DNA of 64,000 nt from Nitratireductor pacificus pht-3B (GCF_000300335.1 NZ_AMRM01000009.1:62001-126000); one strand, 5' to 3'. Numbered from the stretch's first letter, positions 25,884-37,428 are shown. Notes: generated from the sequence alone by a model not told the origin. A program made the numbers and translations.

Positions 25884-26897
25884 ATGGCCCCGATCTCTTA
25901 TTGCGAAAGCGAGTCGGGAATGTTTTTTCGAATGCTATTGGGCGGTGTTCTGGCACTGCCACTTGTCTTCGCCGGGCCATCGGTGGCCCGGGATCTGGAG
26001 CTGTCGCCGGGTGACGGCCTGCTGCGGCCACAGCATGCCGTGCTGAAGCCGGCGCTGCAGGACCGCGGGCATGTCGTGCTGGCGCAGGCTGCCGATCCCA
26101 GGGTGCTGGGCCTCGAGGAAGAATTGCGCCAGCTCAACGGCCGCGTGGAGGAGCTGAACTTCCAGATCCTGCAGATGCAGGACCAGCTCCGGCGGATGAT
26201 GGAAGACAATGAATTCCGCTTCCAGGAGCTGGAGAAGCAGGGCGGCGGCGCGGCGGGAGCCGACACGCCGCAGCAGAGGTCCGAAGCGCCGCGTCCGCCG
26301 TCGGGCGCGGCCGGCGGAACGGATCAGACGGCAGGCGCAGACACCGCCCCCACAAGGGGCGAGCCGCCGCAGACGCTCGGCAGTGTCCGTTTCGACGCCA
26401 ATGGCAACATCATCGGTGGAGAGGCCGGCGCGCCGGTTGATCTTATTCAACCCGGCCAACCCAGCCAACCCGGTGCTTCGCAGGGAAGCGACGTTGCGGC
26501 CCTGCCTTCGGCGGATACGCCGGAGGAACTCTACCGGAACTCCTACGAGTTCATTCTGTCCGGCGACTACAAGACGGCGGAAGCGGGCTTCCGCGATCAT
26601 ATCGAGCGCTTTCCCGCCGACGGACGGACGGCGGACGCGCATTTCTGGCTCGGCGAAGCGCTGCTCGGGCAGGATCGCTACCGCGACGCGGCCGAGGTCT
26701 TCCTGCGCGCCAGCCGCGACTACCCCAATGCCAAGAAGGCGCCGGACATGCTGCTGAAGCTCGGCATCTCGCTCGCGGCAATGAACCAGCGCGACGTGGC
26801 CTGCGTCACCTATCGTGAAATCGGCCAGAAATACCCCAATGCCTCCGGCTCGCTGCAAGAGCGGGTCAAGCAGGAACAGGCGCTCGCCGGTTGCTGA
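25884..26897 (+). CDS. cpoB: Tol-Pal system protein CpoB (YbgF)
   Basis: Periplasmic coordinator of peptidoglycan synthesis and outer-membrane constriction with the Tol-Pal machinery. The signal peptide is MFFRMLLGGVLALPLVF... ending near VARD. Then comes a coiled coil with RVEELNFQILQMQDQLRRMM, a Gly/Pro/Ala linker (about residues 115-210) and a C-terminal TPR region from ELYRNSYEFILSGDYKTAEA, with AHFWLGEALLGQDRYRDA. An ATG at 25920 would give a shorter leader and is equally plausible; TGGGGTAACA supports 25884. tilS overlaps or directly follows; ftsH is next, as usual in Rhizobiales. Confidence 0.92.
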   Translation: MAPISYCESESGMFFRMLLGGVLALPLVFAGPSVARDLELSPGDGLLRPQHAVLKPALQDRGHVVLAQAADPRVLGLEEELRQLNGRVEELNFQILQMQDQLRRMMEDNEFRFQELEKQGGGAAGADTPQQRSEAPRPPSGAAGGTDQTAGADTAPTRGEPPQTLGSVRFDANGNIIGGEAGAPVDLIQPGQPSQPGASQGSDVAALPSADTPEELYRNSYEFILSGDYKTAEAGFRDHIERFPADGRTADAHFWLGEALLGQDRYRDAAEVFLRASRDYPNAKKAPDMLLKLGISLAAMNQRDVACVTYREIGQKYPNASGSLQERVKQEQALAGC

Positions 26898-26905
26898 CAC
26901 CGGTG

Positions 26906-28192
26906 ATGCAGCCGGACGCGTTTTTCAGCCGCTATTCGCTGGACAGACACAAGCATCTGGTCGCAGCGGTTTCCGGCGGCGGCGATTCCCTCGCCCTTCT
27001 CCTTCTTCTCAGCAGTTTTCTTTCCAGCCGCCCGCATGCGCCCCGGCTGACGGCGGTGACCGTGGATCATGGCCTGCGCCCCGAAGCGGCGGCCGAGGCG
27101 CGTTTCGTGGCCGATTTCTGCAGGATGCGCGGGATCGCGCACCGCATCATGGTCTGGCGCGGGCAAAAGCCCTCGACCGGGATTTCCGAGGCGTCGCGGA
27201 CGGCACGGATGGCGCTCCTGGCGGAAGCGGCCCGGGATCTCGGCGCCGATGTCGTCTTCACCGGGCACACGCGCGACGACCAGGCCGAAACCGTGTTCAT
27301 GCGCGGCGCGCGCGGAAACGGCCGGGGCGCGGCAGGCATCGCGCCCGCTGCGCTCCATGAAGGCGCGACATGGTTCGTGCGGCCGCTCCTGTCCGCGCGG
27401 CGCACGGCGCTGCGGGCCTTCCTCGCCGCCGAGGGCGTCGGTTGGATCGACGATCCGAGCAACGACAATCCCGCCTATGAACGCGTCCGCGCGCGGCAGG
27501 CGCTGAGCGCCGACGCGGTGGAGGATCTGGCGGTCCGGGCCGACACCGCCGCGCGGGAGCGCATCGCGCTCGGCGAACGGGCGGCCGGTCTGATCGAGGC
27601 GCATCTGCGCCGCGCCGCGCCGGGCCTCTACCGGGTGGATGGCGGCCTGTTCACGGGCGAGGACGAGACCGCCGCGCTCTATGCGTTCCGCCTGGCGGCG
27701 GCGATGGCCGGCGGCACCGCGCAACTGGCCGGCGCGGCGGCGGCGGAACAGGCATTCGCGGCCGCGCGGAGCGGATTTTGCGCCACGTTGTCGCGGGCTG
27801 TGTTCGATGTCCGCCGGGCGGGCATCCACCTCCATCGCGAGCGGCGCAACCTGCCGGCGGTTGAAGCGGGAAGCTTTCCGTTTCTCTGGGATGGACGCTA
27901 CTGGATCGAGACCGCAGCGGGAACCAGGATCGCCGCGTTTGGAAGCGAGGCGCGGGCGGCGGTGGCCGAAGGGGCCGACGGCTTGCCGCAGGATCTTGTT
28001 TTTGCTGGACAATCGACCGAACCGGCGGACTGGCGGGACGGTCGGCTGCTGGGGGCTGCGACGGGTCTCGGCGGGATGCCCGCCCGGCGTGTGTCCGCCC
28101 CCTGGGCGCGGCTCCTGCCGTCCTTCGACATGGCGCCGGCAAATGCCCTCACCCGCCTCGCCCTCGGCAAAACCGTTATGGATGCGCCATGA
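26906..28192 (+). CDS. tilS: tRNA(Ile)-lysidine synthetase
   Basis: Modifies the CAU anticodon wobble cytidine of tRNA-Ile2 to lysidine using ATP. The P-loop-like motif is AVSGGGDSLALLLLL, followed by AVTVDHGLRPEAAAEA, FTGHTRDDQAETV, RPLLSARRTALRAFL and WIDDPSNDNPAYERVRARQ, all diagnostic. About 428 residues including C-terminal domains that are weakly conserved, as usual. The ATG at 26906 is preferred; a TTG at 26891 would overlap cpoB. Between cpoB and ftsH. Confidence 0.93.
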   Translation: MQPDAFFSRYSLDRHKHLVAAVSGGGDSLALLLLLSSFLSSRPHAPRLTAVTVDHGLRPEAAAEARFVADFCRMRGIAHRIMVWRGQKPSTGISEASRTARMALLAEAARDLGADVVFTGHTRDDQAETVFMRGARGNGRGAAGIAPAALHEGATWFVRPLLSARRTALRAFLAAEGVGWIDDPSNDNPAYERVRARQALSADAVEDLAVRADTAARERIALGERAAGLIEAHLRRAAPGLYRVDGGLFTGEDETAALYAFRLAAAMAGGTAQLAGAAAAEQAFAAARSGFCATLSRAVFDVRRAGIHLHRERRNLPAVEAGSFPFLWDGRYWIETAAGTRIAAFGSEARAAVAEGADGLPQDLVFAGQSTEPADWRDGRLLGAATGLGGMPARRVSAPWARLLPSFDMAPANALTRLALGKTVMDAP

Positions 28193-28334
28193 CCCGAACA
28201 CAATCGGCGCAGAGGCTTAACCTAAAGGCGAGCTGGCCCGGCGGCTCGGCTTGGCAAGAATGCACCGGCTCCCTATGTTAAGCTGAAACACTGAAACGGA
28301 TTGTCGCCATCTGTGGCGCGTATGCGGGAACTCC

Positions 28335-30275
<1,941 letters not shown>

Positions 30276-30578
30276 CAGAGCTTAGCGCCCTGTTTCCATC
30301 ACATCGCGTGAAACCGCCGTGAACATGGTTCGCGGCGGTTTTTGCTTGATTGCCTATAAGCTTCCGCTCGCGAAAGCGTGGTGAAATGTTTATTCTGGGC
30401 AATCATTAGGGTTTTGTTAAGCATCATGGGCAAGCTGACGTTTATATTGGAAGCGTTACATTGCCTCACAGAATTTGATGCGGTCGGAAGCCGCTCCTGT
30501 GGCAAGTAGGGATTGAGGGACGCCGCTTTGACACGTGATTCCGGCAAGGTGCGCCTGAGGGGCAGGACTAAGGACAAG
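30276..30578. other. Gap between ftsH and glmM
   Basis: Contains the ftsH terminator (30311-30343) and a more AT-rich stretch (30345-30480) that looks like the glmM promoter region. No gene seen. Confidence 0.5.
30311..30343 (+). terminator. ftsH intrinsic terminator
   Basis: AAACCGCCG and CGGCGGTTT form a 9-bp stem with a 13-base loop, ending in TTTTT, 36 bp past the stop. Confidence 0.85.
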
Positions 30579-31931
30579 ATGGCGAAGAAGTATTTTGGTA
30601 CGGACGGTATCCGCGGCCGCGCGAACCGTTTTCCGATGACGGCGGAAATCGCGATGAAAGTCGGCATGGCCGCCGGCCTTTCCTTCCAGAACGGCAGCCA
30701 CCGCCATCGCGTGGTGCTCGGCAAGGACACGCGGCTTTCCGGCTACATGATCGAGAACGCGCTGGTTTCCGGCTTCTGCGCCGCGGGCATGGACGTGTTC
30801 CTGCTCGGACCGATCCCGACGCCTGCCGTCGCCATGCTGGTGCGCTCGCTGCGCGCCGACATCGGCGTGATGATCTCCGCCTCGCACAATCCCTATCACG
30901 ACAATGGCATCAAGCTGTTCGGCCCGGACGGCTACAAGCTGTCCGACAAGATCGAGGGCCGCATCGAGGCGATGCTCGACAAGGAAGTGGAGCTGGCGCT
31001 GGCCGACAATGGCGGTCTTGGCCGGGCCAAGCGCGTCGACGGCGTGCACGACCGCTATATCGAGTTCGCCAAGCGGACCCTGCCGCGCTCCATGTCGCTG
31101 GCCGGCCTGCGCATCGTCGTCGATTGTGCCAATGGTGCGGCCTACAAGGTGGCGCCGGCGGTTCTGTGGGAGCTGGGCGCCGAGGTGGTGCCGATCCATG
31201 TGGAGCCGAACGGCGTCAACATCAACGAGGAATGCGGCTCGACCCATCCGATGAGCCTGGCCAAGAAGGTGCACGAGGTGCGCGCCGATATCGGCATCGC
31301 GCTCGACGGCGATGCCGACCGGGTGGTGATCGTCGACGAGAACGGCACGGTCATCGACGGCGACCAGATCATGGGGCTGATCGCCCGCTCCTGGCACGAG
31401 ATGGGCCGGCTGGCCGGCGGCGGCGTGGTAGCGACCGTGATGTCCAATCTCGGGCTCGAGCGCTTCCTGGGCGATCTCAAGCTCGACCTGCACCGGGTCA
31501 AGGTCGGCGACCGCTACGTGGTCGAGCGGATGCGCGCCAGCGGGCTGAACGTGGGCGGCGAGCAGTCGGGCCATGTGGTGCTTTCGGATTTCTCGACCAC
31601 CGGCGACGGGCTGGTGGCGGCGCTGCAGGTGCTGGCCTGCATCAAGCGCCAGGGCAAGCCGGCCAGCGAGGTCTGCAAGGTTTTCGAACCGGTGCCCCAG
31701 CTCCTGAAGAATGTGCGCATCAGCGGCGGCAAGCCGCTCGAAAGCGCGCCGGTGAAGGCGGTCATCGCCGACGCCGAGGCGCGGCTGGGCGACAAGGGCC
31801 GCCTCGTCATCCGTCCCTCGGGCACGGAGCCGCTGATCCGGGTGATGGCCGAGGCCGACGATCCGTCGCTGGTCGAAAGCGTGGTCGACGAGATCGTGCA
31901 CGCGATCGCCGATTCCAAGAACGCCGCCTGA
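30579..31931 (+). CDS. glmM: Phosphoglucosamine mutase
   Basis: Interconverts glucosamine-6-phosphate and glucosamine-1-phosphate on the way to UDP-GlcNAc for peptidoglycan and LPS. The protein has 450 residues from the ATG at 30579 ([19 protein letters not shown]), preceded by CTAAGGACAAG. The catalytic phosphoserine is in [19 protein letters not shown], the metal loop is [13 protein letters not shown], and [12 protein letters not shown] closes the active site. The order ftsH-glmM is common in alphaproteobacteria. Confidence 0.97.
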   Translation: MAKKYFGTDGIRGRANRFPMTAEIAMKVGMAAGLSFQNGSHRHRVVLGKDTRLSGYMIENALVSGFCAAGMDVFLLGPIPTPAVAMLVRSLRADIGVMISASHNPYHDNGIKLFGPDGYKLSDKIEGRIEAMLDKEVELALADNGGLGRAKRVDGVHDRYIEFAKRTLPRSMSLAGLRIVVDCANGAAYKVAPAVLWELGAEVVPIHVEPNGVNINEECGSTHPMSLAKKVHEVRADIGIALDGDADRVVIVDENGTVIDGDQIMGLIARSWHEMGRLAGGGVVATVMSNLGLERFLGDLKLDLHRVKVGDRYVVERMRASGLNVGGEQSGHVVLSDFSTTGDGLVAALQVLACIKRQGKPASEVCKVFEPVPQLLKNVRISGGKPLESAPVKAVIADAEARLGDKGRLVIRPSGTEPLIRVMAEADDPSLVESVVDEIVHAIADSKNAA

Positions 31932-31983
31932 CTCCTGCGGTAGTGCCTGGCAGGCAGGTCTCCGGGCCTGCCGCAGCGCCTGT

Positions 31984-32010
31984 GCGTCCTTGCGCATGCG
32001 CGAAGGACGC
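31984..32010 (+). terminator. Hairpin downstream of glmM
   Basis: GCGTCCTT and AAGGACGC pair around an 11-base, partly self-complementary interior. No T-run follows; terminator role is possible only. Confidence 0.4.
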
Positions 32011-32129
32011 GCGATCTCCCTGCATTTTCGCACCCGATCGGGAGCCGGTCGATCCTGTCTGCCTGCAGCGCTCCGGCGTCATGCACGCCGATTCTCGCAT
32101 AACGTGCATCCGCGTTGTGGTTAAGGCTT

Positions 32130-32152
32130 AAGGTTAAGCGCACCTTAACCTT
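32130..32152. promoter_or_regulatory. CtrA-like box within a perfect inverted repeat, upstream of first OMP gene
   Basis: TTAA-N7-TTAAC occupies 32134-32149, matching the CtrA consensus. It lies in a perfect dyad, AAGGTTAAG ... CTTAACCTT with a 5-base spacer. Two more TTAA half-sites lie just upstream (32121, 32128). The OMP start is 77 bp downstream. CtrA binding is inferred from the consensus. Confidence 0.6.
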
Positions 32153-32228
32153 TTCATTCGAATATCCCGTCAACTTGCAATCAGCCAACGTGCCCAGGGG
32201 GGCGCGGCGACGTCAAGGATGGGAAGCC

Positions 32229-33074
32229 ATGTCAAAGTTTTCAAAGGTGCTCGGGGCGGCCTTGCTGTTCATCGTCCCGACTGTCGGCTTTGCTGCCGAT
32301 CTGTATGAACCGCCGATCATCGAAGCGCCGCCGCCGCAGATCATCGAGCCTGCCCCATCCTTCGGCGGCTGGTATATTCGCGGTGACATCGACTATCACT
32401 GGTCGAAGCTGCGCGGCACTGAATACATCACCTATGGCGCGGGCGGCGGCACCGACAGGTTCGACACGACGAAGCTGAAGGGTGCCATGTCGCTCGGCGC
32501 CGGCGTCGGCTACCAGATCAGCAGGCACCTGCGTACGGACCTGACCGCCGACTACTGGTTCAAGTCCGATTTCGACGGCACCACCTCGGGCACCTGTGGC
32601 GGCGGCGGGGCCTGCGTTTCCACCGACAAAAGCGCCTACAGCGCCCTGCTTCTGATGGCCAACGCCTATGTTGATCTCGGAACCTATTACCGCGTCACGC
32701 CCTATGTGGGCGCGGGCATCGGCGGCGCCTATGTGAAGTGGGACGACCTGACCAACTCGATCTCGGGCGGCGGCACGGTCGTGCACAAGGGGTCCAGCAA
32801 CTGGCGCTTCGCCTACTCGCTGATGGCCGGCGCTTCCTACTGCCTGACGCAGAACCTGAACCTGGATGTCGGCTACCGCTACACGCGTCTCGCCGGCGGC
32901 CGGATGTTCGAATATGCCTCGGGCGTTGCGCCGGGCTTCGACAAGGGCATCAACGTCCATGAGGCCCGTGCCGGCCTGCGCTACCAGTTCGGCCCGGGCA
33001 ATGCCAATTGCGCACCCGCGCCGCAGGTCGTCAGCTACGAGCCGCCTCCGTTCGAGCCGCCGGTCTACAAGTAA
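32229..33074 (+). CDS. Outer-membrane beta-barrel protein (Omp25/Omp31-like family)
   Basis: Exported porin-like barrel protein of 281 residues. The signal peptide (MSKFSKVLGAALLFIV...) ends near VGFAAD. A proline-rich linker (EPPIIEAPPPQIIEPAP) leads into strands such as GWYIRGDIDYHW, SLGAGVGYQISRHLRTDLTA, YYRVTPYVGAGIGGAYVKWD and LNLDVGYRYTRLAGG. It ends in an unusual soluble proline-rich tail rather than a terminal aromatic. The start at 32229 follows TCAAGGATGGGAAGCC. A paralogue follows 206 bp downstream. Structural or permeability role expected. Confidence 0.85.
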   Translation: MSKFSKVLGAALLFIVPTVGFAADLYEPPIIEAPPPQIIEPAPSFGGWYIRGDIDYHWSKLRGTEYITYGAGGGTDRFDTTKLKGAMSLGAGVGYQISRHLRTDLTADYWFKSDFDGTTSGTCGGGGACVSTDKSAYSALLLMANAYVDLGTYYRVTPYVGAGIGGAYVKWDDLTNSISGGGTVVHKGSSNWRFAYSLMAGASYCLTQNLNLDVGYRYTRLAGGRMFEYASGVAPGFDKGINVHEARAGLRYQFGPGNANCAPAPQVVSYEPPPFEPPVYK

Positions 33075-33094
33075 CCCTGTCCCATCGGACCCTG

Positions 33095-33130
33095 GAACCG
33101 CCCGGCCATCGCGCCGGGCGGTTCTGCTTT
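33095..33130 (+). terminator. Terminator after first OMP gene
   Basis: GAACCGCCCGGC and GCCGGGCGGTTC form a perfect 12-bp stem with a 6-base loop, followed by TGCTTTT. Confidence 0.8.
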
Positions 33131-33173
33131 TGCGTGCTGGTTGCAGACGTCGGGGGACATGCTCAACAAATCC

Positions 33174-33220
33174 GCTAACCCGGCGTTAGCCTTAACTGTC
33201 GCTTAACTGGGATGGTTAAC
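33174..33220. promoter_or_regulatory. CtrA-like box and adjacent dyad upstream of second OMP gene
   Basis: TTAA-N7-TTAAC spans 33192-33207, with a further TTAAC at 33216. Just upstream lies the dyad GCTAAC-CCGGC-GTTAGC (33174-33190). The OMP start is at 33281. The arrangement parallels that before the first OMP gene. Confidence 0.6.
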
Positions 33221-33280
33221 AATGCTCCCGAACAGCGGCGGGGGCACTCCTGATCCGTCGCATCTCGCGGAGTTCGGATT

Positions 33281-34123
33281 ATGTGCTTAATTTCCCGTCT
33301 GCTCGTTTCGTCAGCGGTGCTGACGCTGGTCCCGCTCGGCGCGGCCGGCGCGGCCGACTACGATCCGCCGATCATCATCGAGGAAGCGCCCGACGTGGTG
33401 CCCGTCGAGATCGGCTCCGGCTGGTACCTGCGCGGCGACATCGGCTATTCGCTGAAGACCGAGGCGAGGGACCGGTTCACCTACCGTACCTTCGATGGCG
33501 TGAACTACGGCGCGAACAGCTTCGATACCGGCTCCCTGTCTAAGGATTTCAGCTTCGGCCTCGGCTTCGGCTACTCCTTCACCGACTGGCTGCGCGCGGA
33601 TGTGACGCTCGACCGGTTCAGCGCCGGCTTCAGCGGTTCGACCTCGAGCGGCAGCCCCTGTACGGCGGGCAGCCCGGTGGGAACCACCTGCCGTTCTGAG
33701 GACAGCTCCGAATTCGTGGCGTATTCGGCGCTGCTCAACGGCTATGTGGATCTCGGCACCTATGTCGGCTTCACGCCCTATGTGGGCGCCGGCGTCGGCT
33801 ACACCTATGTCAACTGGGACGATCTCAGCAACAGCGCCTATTGCGTCGGCGGCGCCTGCCCGAGCCCGGCGCTGGCCGGCACCTCGACCCATGCGGGCGA
33901 ATCGGACTGGCGCTTCACCTATGCGCTGATGGCCGGCGTGTCCTACGACTTCTCCAACAACATGAAGGTCGATCTCGGCTACCGCTACCGCAACATCGCC
34001 AGCGGCGACATGTTCGCCTTCGACGCGCCGACCGCAGCCGCGGGCGCCACGGGCGTGCAGGGCAGCGACGGTGGCTTCTCAAGCCACGAGATTCGGGTCG
34101 GCCTGCGCTACGAACTCTGGTAG
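33281..34123 (+). CDS. Outer-membrane beta-barrel protein, paralogue of the preceding gene
   Basis: 280-residue exported barrel protein, similar in pattern to its neighbour. A signal peptide ends near AGAADYD; then PPIIIEEAPDVVPVEIG, GSGWYLRGDIGYSLK, FGLGFGYSFTDWLRADVTL, YVGFTPYVGAGVGYTYVNWD and VGLRYELW at the very end, giving the C-terminal aromatic needed for BAM recognition. Four cysteines (two near SPCTAGSPVGTTC, two near YCVGGAC) suggest disulfides in extracellular loops. Own promoter region with CtrA-like sites, own terminator. Confidence 0.85.
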   Translation: MCLISRLLVSSAVLTLVPLGAAGAADYDPPIIIEEAPDVVPVEIGSGWYLRGDIGYSLKTEARDRFTYRTFDGVNYGANSFDTGSLSKDFSFGLGFGYSFTDWLRADVTLDRFSAGFSGSTSSGSPCTAGSPVGTTCRSEDSSEFVAYSALLNGYVDLGTYVGFTPYVGAGVGYTYVNWDDLSNSAYCVGGACPSPALAGTSTHAGESDWRFTYALMAGVSYDFSNNMKVDLGYRYRNIASGDMFAFDAPTAAAGATGVQGSDGGFSSHEIRVGLRYELW

Positions 34124-34153
34124 GCGATCGCCGTCAGGGCTTCTCGAGTCATG

Positions 34154-34184
34154 AAACCCCGCCTTCGCCGGCGGGGTTTTTCTT
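34154..34184 (+). terminator. Terminator after second OMP gene
   Basis: AAACCCCGCC and GGCGGGGTTT form a perfect 10-bp stem with a 6-base loop followed by TTCTTTG. Confidence 0.85.
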
Positions 34185-34231
34185 TGACCGCCGGTCTGCC
34201 GGTTGTGGTTCGGATTTCCGGCAACAGCGCC

Positions 34232-34357
34232 GTGCGTGGTTCGACAAGCTCACCATGAGGGATGGCGTGGGGCTGCAAGACCCGTTTGTCACGTCTCGAA
34301 ATCAGGCTCCCTGCCAACCCCCGACAGTCCTCATGGTGAGCTTGTCGAACCACGCAC
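34232..34357. repeat. Perfect 29-bp inverted repeat with 68-bp spacer
   Basis: The left arm (34232-34260) begins GTGCGTGGTTCGACAAGC and the right arm (34329-34357) is its exact reverse complement, ending GTCGAACCACGCAC. It sits in non-coding DNA between an OMP terminator and the polA end. Similar TTCGACAAGCTCACCATGAG elements are dispersed in many alphaproteobacterial genomes (from memory). Confidence 0.85.
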
Positions 34358-34494
34358 CGGCTCAAAGCAATGGGCTGCGAGTGTCCGTCTCATGCCACAC
34401 TGCCAGACGCACGTGTTCTGGACCGGGACGAAAGAAAGCGCGGCGATCAGGGCAAAAGCAATCGCGCAAGCTTGAGAGCCGAAGCATCATCCCG

Positions 34495-37428
34495 TCAGTG
34501 GGCTTCATCCCAGTTGTCGGCGGCGCGGGCGTCGACCTGCAGCGGCACGGACAGGTTCCGCGCGGGCAGGGCGGCGTTTTCCATCACGTGGCAGATGACG
34601 GGAATCGCTTTCTCGACCTTTTCTTCCGGCGCCTCGAAGATCAGTTCGTCATGCACCTGCAGGAGCATGCGGACATCGTCCAGCCCGGCATTCAGAAGCG
34701 CTTCGTCCATGCGCGCCATGGCGCGGCGGATGATGTCGGCGGCCGATCCCTGGATGGGCGCGTTGATCGCCGCGCGCTCGTTGAAGGCGCGCAGCTGGGG
34801 ATTAGAAGAACGGATCTCCGGATAATGGGCGCGCCGACCGAAGATGGTCTCCACATAGCCGTTGGCGCGCGCCTGCGCCTTGGTGTCGTCCATGTAATCC
34901 TTGATGCCCGGGAAACGCTCGAAATAGCGCTTGATGTAGGCGCTGGCCTCCTCGCGTGGGATGGCGAGCTGATTGGCGAGGCCGAAGGCGGAGATGCCGT
35001 AGATGATGCCGAAATTGATCGCCTTGGCGCGCCGGCGCACCTCGGCGGGCATGCCCTCGACGGGCACGTCGAACATCTCCGACGCCGTCATGGCGTGGAT
35101 GTCGAGGCCGTCGGCGAAGGCTTTCTTCAGTTCGGGGATGTCGGCCACATGGGCGAGCACACGCAGCTCGATCTGGCTGTAGTCGGCCGAGATGAGCTTG
35201 GCGCCGGCAGGCGCGATGAAGGCGGTGCGGATCTTGCGGCCTTCCGCCGTCCGCACCGGAATGTTCTGCAGGTTCGGTTCCGAGGAAGACAGCCGCCCCG
35301 TCGTGGTGGACGCCATCGCGTAGGAGGTGTGAACCCGTTTCGTTTCGGGGTTGATGTAGCCGGGAAGGGCGTCCGTATAGGTGGACTTGAGCTTGGTGAC
35401 CTGACGCCAGTCGACGATCTTGCGCGGCAGCTCGTGACCGGCGGCGGCGAGGTCTTCCAGCACCTGGGCCGAGGTGGACCACTGCCCGGTCTTCGTCTTG
35501 CTGCCGCCCGGCAGGCCCATCCTGCCGAACAGGATCTCGCCCAGCTGTTTCGGTGAACCGATGGTGAAGCGCTCGCCGGCGAGCTGGTAGATCTCATCCT
35601 CGATGCCGGCGGCCGTCTGGGCGAAATCGCCCGAAAGGCGCGACAGGATCTGCCGGTCGACCTCGATGCCGCGATGTTCCATCCGGCAGATCACCGGGAT
35701 CAGTGGACGCTCGAGGCGCTCATAGACGCTGGTCAGGCCGTGCGCGGCCAGGCGGGGCTTCAGGACCTGCCAGAGGCGCAGGGTGACGTCGGCGTCCTCG
35801 GCGGCATAGGCCGTGGCGCGCTCCAGATCGACCATGTCGAAGGTCACCTGGTTGCGCCCCGAACCCGTCAGCTCCTTGTAGGGGATCGGCGCGTGGCCGA
35901 GCCAGCGCTCCGACAGCGCATCCATGCCGTGGCTCACCGTCCCGTGGCTGCCGGTTCCAGCGTCGAGCACATAGGAGATGAGCATCGTGTCGTCGCAGCT
36001 GACGATCTCGACGCCGAGGCGGTACATCAGCAGCCAGTCATATTTCAGGTTCTGGCCGATCTTCAGCACGGAAGGATCGGCCATGACCTGCCGGATGGCA
36101 TCGAGCGCGTCCTTTTCGGCAATCTGGCCTTCGATCACGCCGCCGCCCAGCAGATCGCCGGAGCCGCTCTTGTGACTGAGCGGCACATAGGCGGCCCGGC
36201 CGGGCCGCGTCGCCAGCGAAAAGCCGCACAGTTCCGCCTGCATCGGGTCGAGCGAGGTGGTCTCGGTATCGAAGGCGAGAAGCCCCGTCTCATAGGCATC
36301 GTCGATCCAGGCGCGCAGCGTCTCCAGATCGCGGATGCAGACATAGGCGGTCCGGTCGAAGGTCTGGGCCGGCGCGGCCTCGGCGATCCTATCCGCCAGC
36401 TTCTGCGGGGTCGCGCCGGCATCGTCCGCCGGCGTCGCCGCGTCGGGCGCTGCGGCGGTCGAAGCACCCATGTCGGGGCCGTGCGCGGCCTCCCCGGTTT
36501 CGACCTCCACCGCGGCGGCCTCGATCTCGGCCACCTCGGCGCCCGTGGCCTCGGCGACGCGGCGGGTCAGGGTCGAGAACTCCATCGCCTTCAGGAAGCC
36601 GATCAGCTTCGGCCCGTCCGGCGGGGCCAGCTCGAAGGTGTCGATCTGGAACTCGACCGGCGCGTCGGTGCGCAGGCGCACCAGCTCGCGGGAGATACGC
36701 GCCTTGTCGGCGAACTCGATGAGGTTCTCGCGGCGCTTGTTCTGCTTGATCTCGCTCGCGCGCGCGAGCAGCGTGTCGAGGTCGCCATATTCCTCAAGCA
36801 GCTGGGCGGCGGTCTTGGGGCCGATGCCGGGCACGCCGGGAACGTTGTCGACGGAATCGCCGGTCAGCGCCTGCAGGTCGATCATCTTTTCCGGCGGAAC
36901 GCCCCATTTCTCGACCACTTCCGGCACGCGGATCTCGCGGTCCTTCATCGGGTCGTACATGGAGACGGAGCCATCGACGAGCTGCATCAGGTCCTTGTCG
37001 GAGGAGACGATGGTGGTCTCGCCGCCGGCCTCCGTGGCGAGCCGCGCATAGGTGGCGATCAGATCGTCGGCCTCGAAGCCGGGAAGCTCGATGCAGGGCA
37101 GGTCGAAGGCGCGCGTGGCCTCGCGGATCAGGCCGAACTGGGGGATGAGGTCTTCGGGCGGTTCGGAGCGGTTGGCCTTGTATTCCGGGTAGAGATCGTT
37201 GCGGAAGGTCTTCGAGGAATGGTCGAAGATCACCGCGAAATGGGTGGGCGTGACGCCGACATCCGTGTCGCGGGCGCTTTGCAGCAGCTTCCAGAGCATG
37301 TTGCAGAAACCGGCGACGGCGCCGACCGGCAGGCCGTCGGATTTGCGGGTCAGCGGGGGCAGCGCGTGATAGGCGCGAAAGATGTAGCCCGAGCCGTCGA
37401 CGAGGAAGAGGTGATCGCCTTTTTTCAT
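34495..37428 (-). CDS. polA: DNA polymerase I
   Basis: Replication/repair polymerase that removes RNA primers and fills gaps; 977 residues from the ATG at 37428 (MKKGDHLFLVDGSGYIFRAY). Three parts are visible. The 5'-nuclease spans about 1-300 (LPGFEADDLIATYA, LTGDSVDNVPGVPGIGPKTA). The 3'-5' exonuclease is intact, with LLAFDTETTSLDPMQ. The polymerase has SADYSQIELRVLAHV, RRAKAINFGIIYGISAFGL and LLQVHDELIFEAP. An Ala/Glu-rich linker of about 60 residues separates the first two parts. Confidence 0.97.
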   Translation of the reverse strand: MKKGDHLFLVDGSGYIFRAYHALPPLTRKSDGLPVGAVAGFCNMLWKLLQSARDTDVGVTPTHFAVIFDHSSKTFRNDLYPEYKANRSEPPEDLIPQFGLIREATRAFDLPCIELPGFEADDLIATYARLATEAGGETTIVSSDKDLMQLVDGSVSMYDPMKDREIRVPEVVEKWGVPPEKMIDLQALTGDSVDNVPGVPGIGPKTAAQLLEEYGDLDTLLARASEIKQNKRRENLIEFADKARISRELVRLRTDAPVEFQIDTFELAPPDGPKLIGFLKAMEFSTLTRRVAEATGAEVAEIEAAAVEVETGEAAHGPDMGASTAAAPDAATPADDAGATPQKLADRIAEAAPAQTFDRTAYVCIRDLETLRAWIDDAYETGLLAFDTETTSLDPMQAELCGFSLATRPGRAAYVPLSHKSGSGDLLGGGVIEGQIAEKDALDAIRQVMADPSVLKIGQNLKYDWLLMYRLGVEIVSCDDTMLISYVLDAGTGSHGTVSHGMDALSERWLGHAPIPYKELTGSGRNQVTFDMVDLERATAYAAEDADVTLRLWQVLKPRLAAHGLTSVYERLERPLIPVICRMEHRGIEVDRQILSRLSGDFAQTAAGIEDEIYQLAGERFTIGSPKQLGEILFGRMGLPGGSKTKTGQWSTSAQVLEDLAAAGHELPRKIVDWRQVTKLKSTYTDALPGYINPETKRVHTSYAMASTTTGRLSSSEPNLQNIPVRTAEGRKIRTAFIAPAGAKLISADYSQIELRVLAHVADIPELKKAFADGLDIHAMTASEMFDVPVEGMPAEVRRRAKAINFGIIYGISAFGLANQLAIPREEASAYIKRYFERFPGIKDYMDDTKAQARANGYVETIFGRRAHYPEIRSSNPQLRAFNERAAINAPIQGSAADIIRRAMARMDEALLNAGLDDVRMLLQVHDELIFEAPEEKVEKAIPVICHVMENAALPARNLSVPLQVDARAADNWDEAH

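Larger units (their letters stand above)
34124..34494. other. Gap between second OMP gene and polA
   Basis: Holds the OMP terminator and a long perfect inverted repeat (34232-34357). Nothing resembling a gene. Confidence 0.6.
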
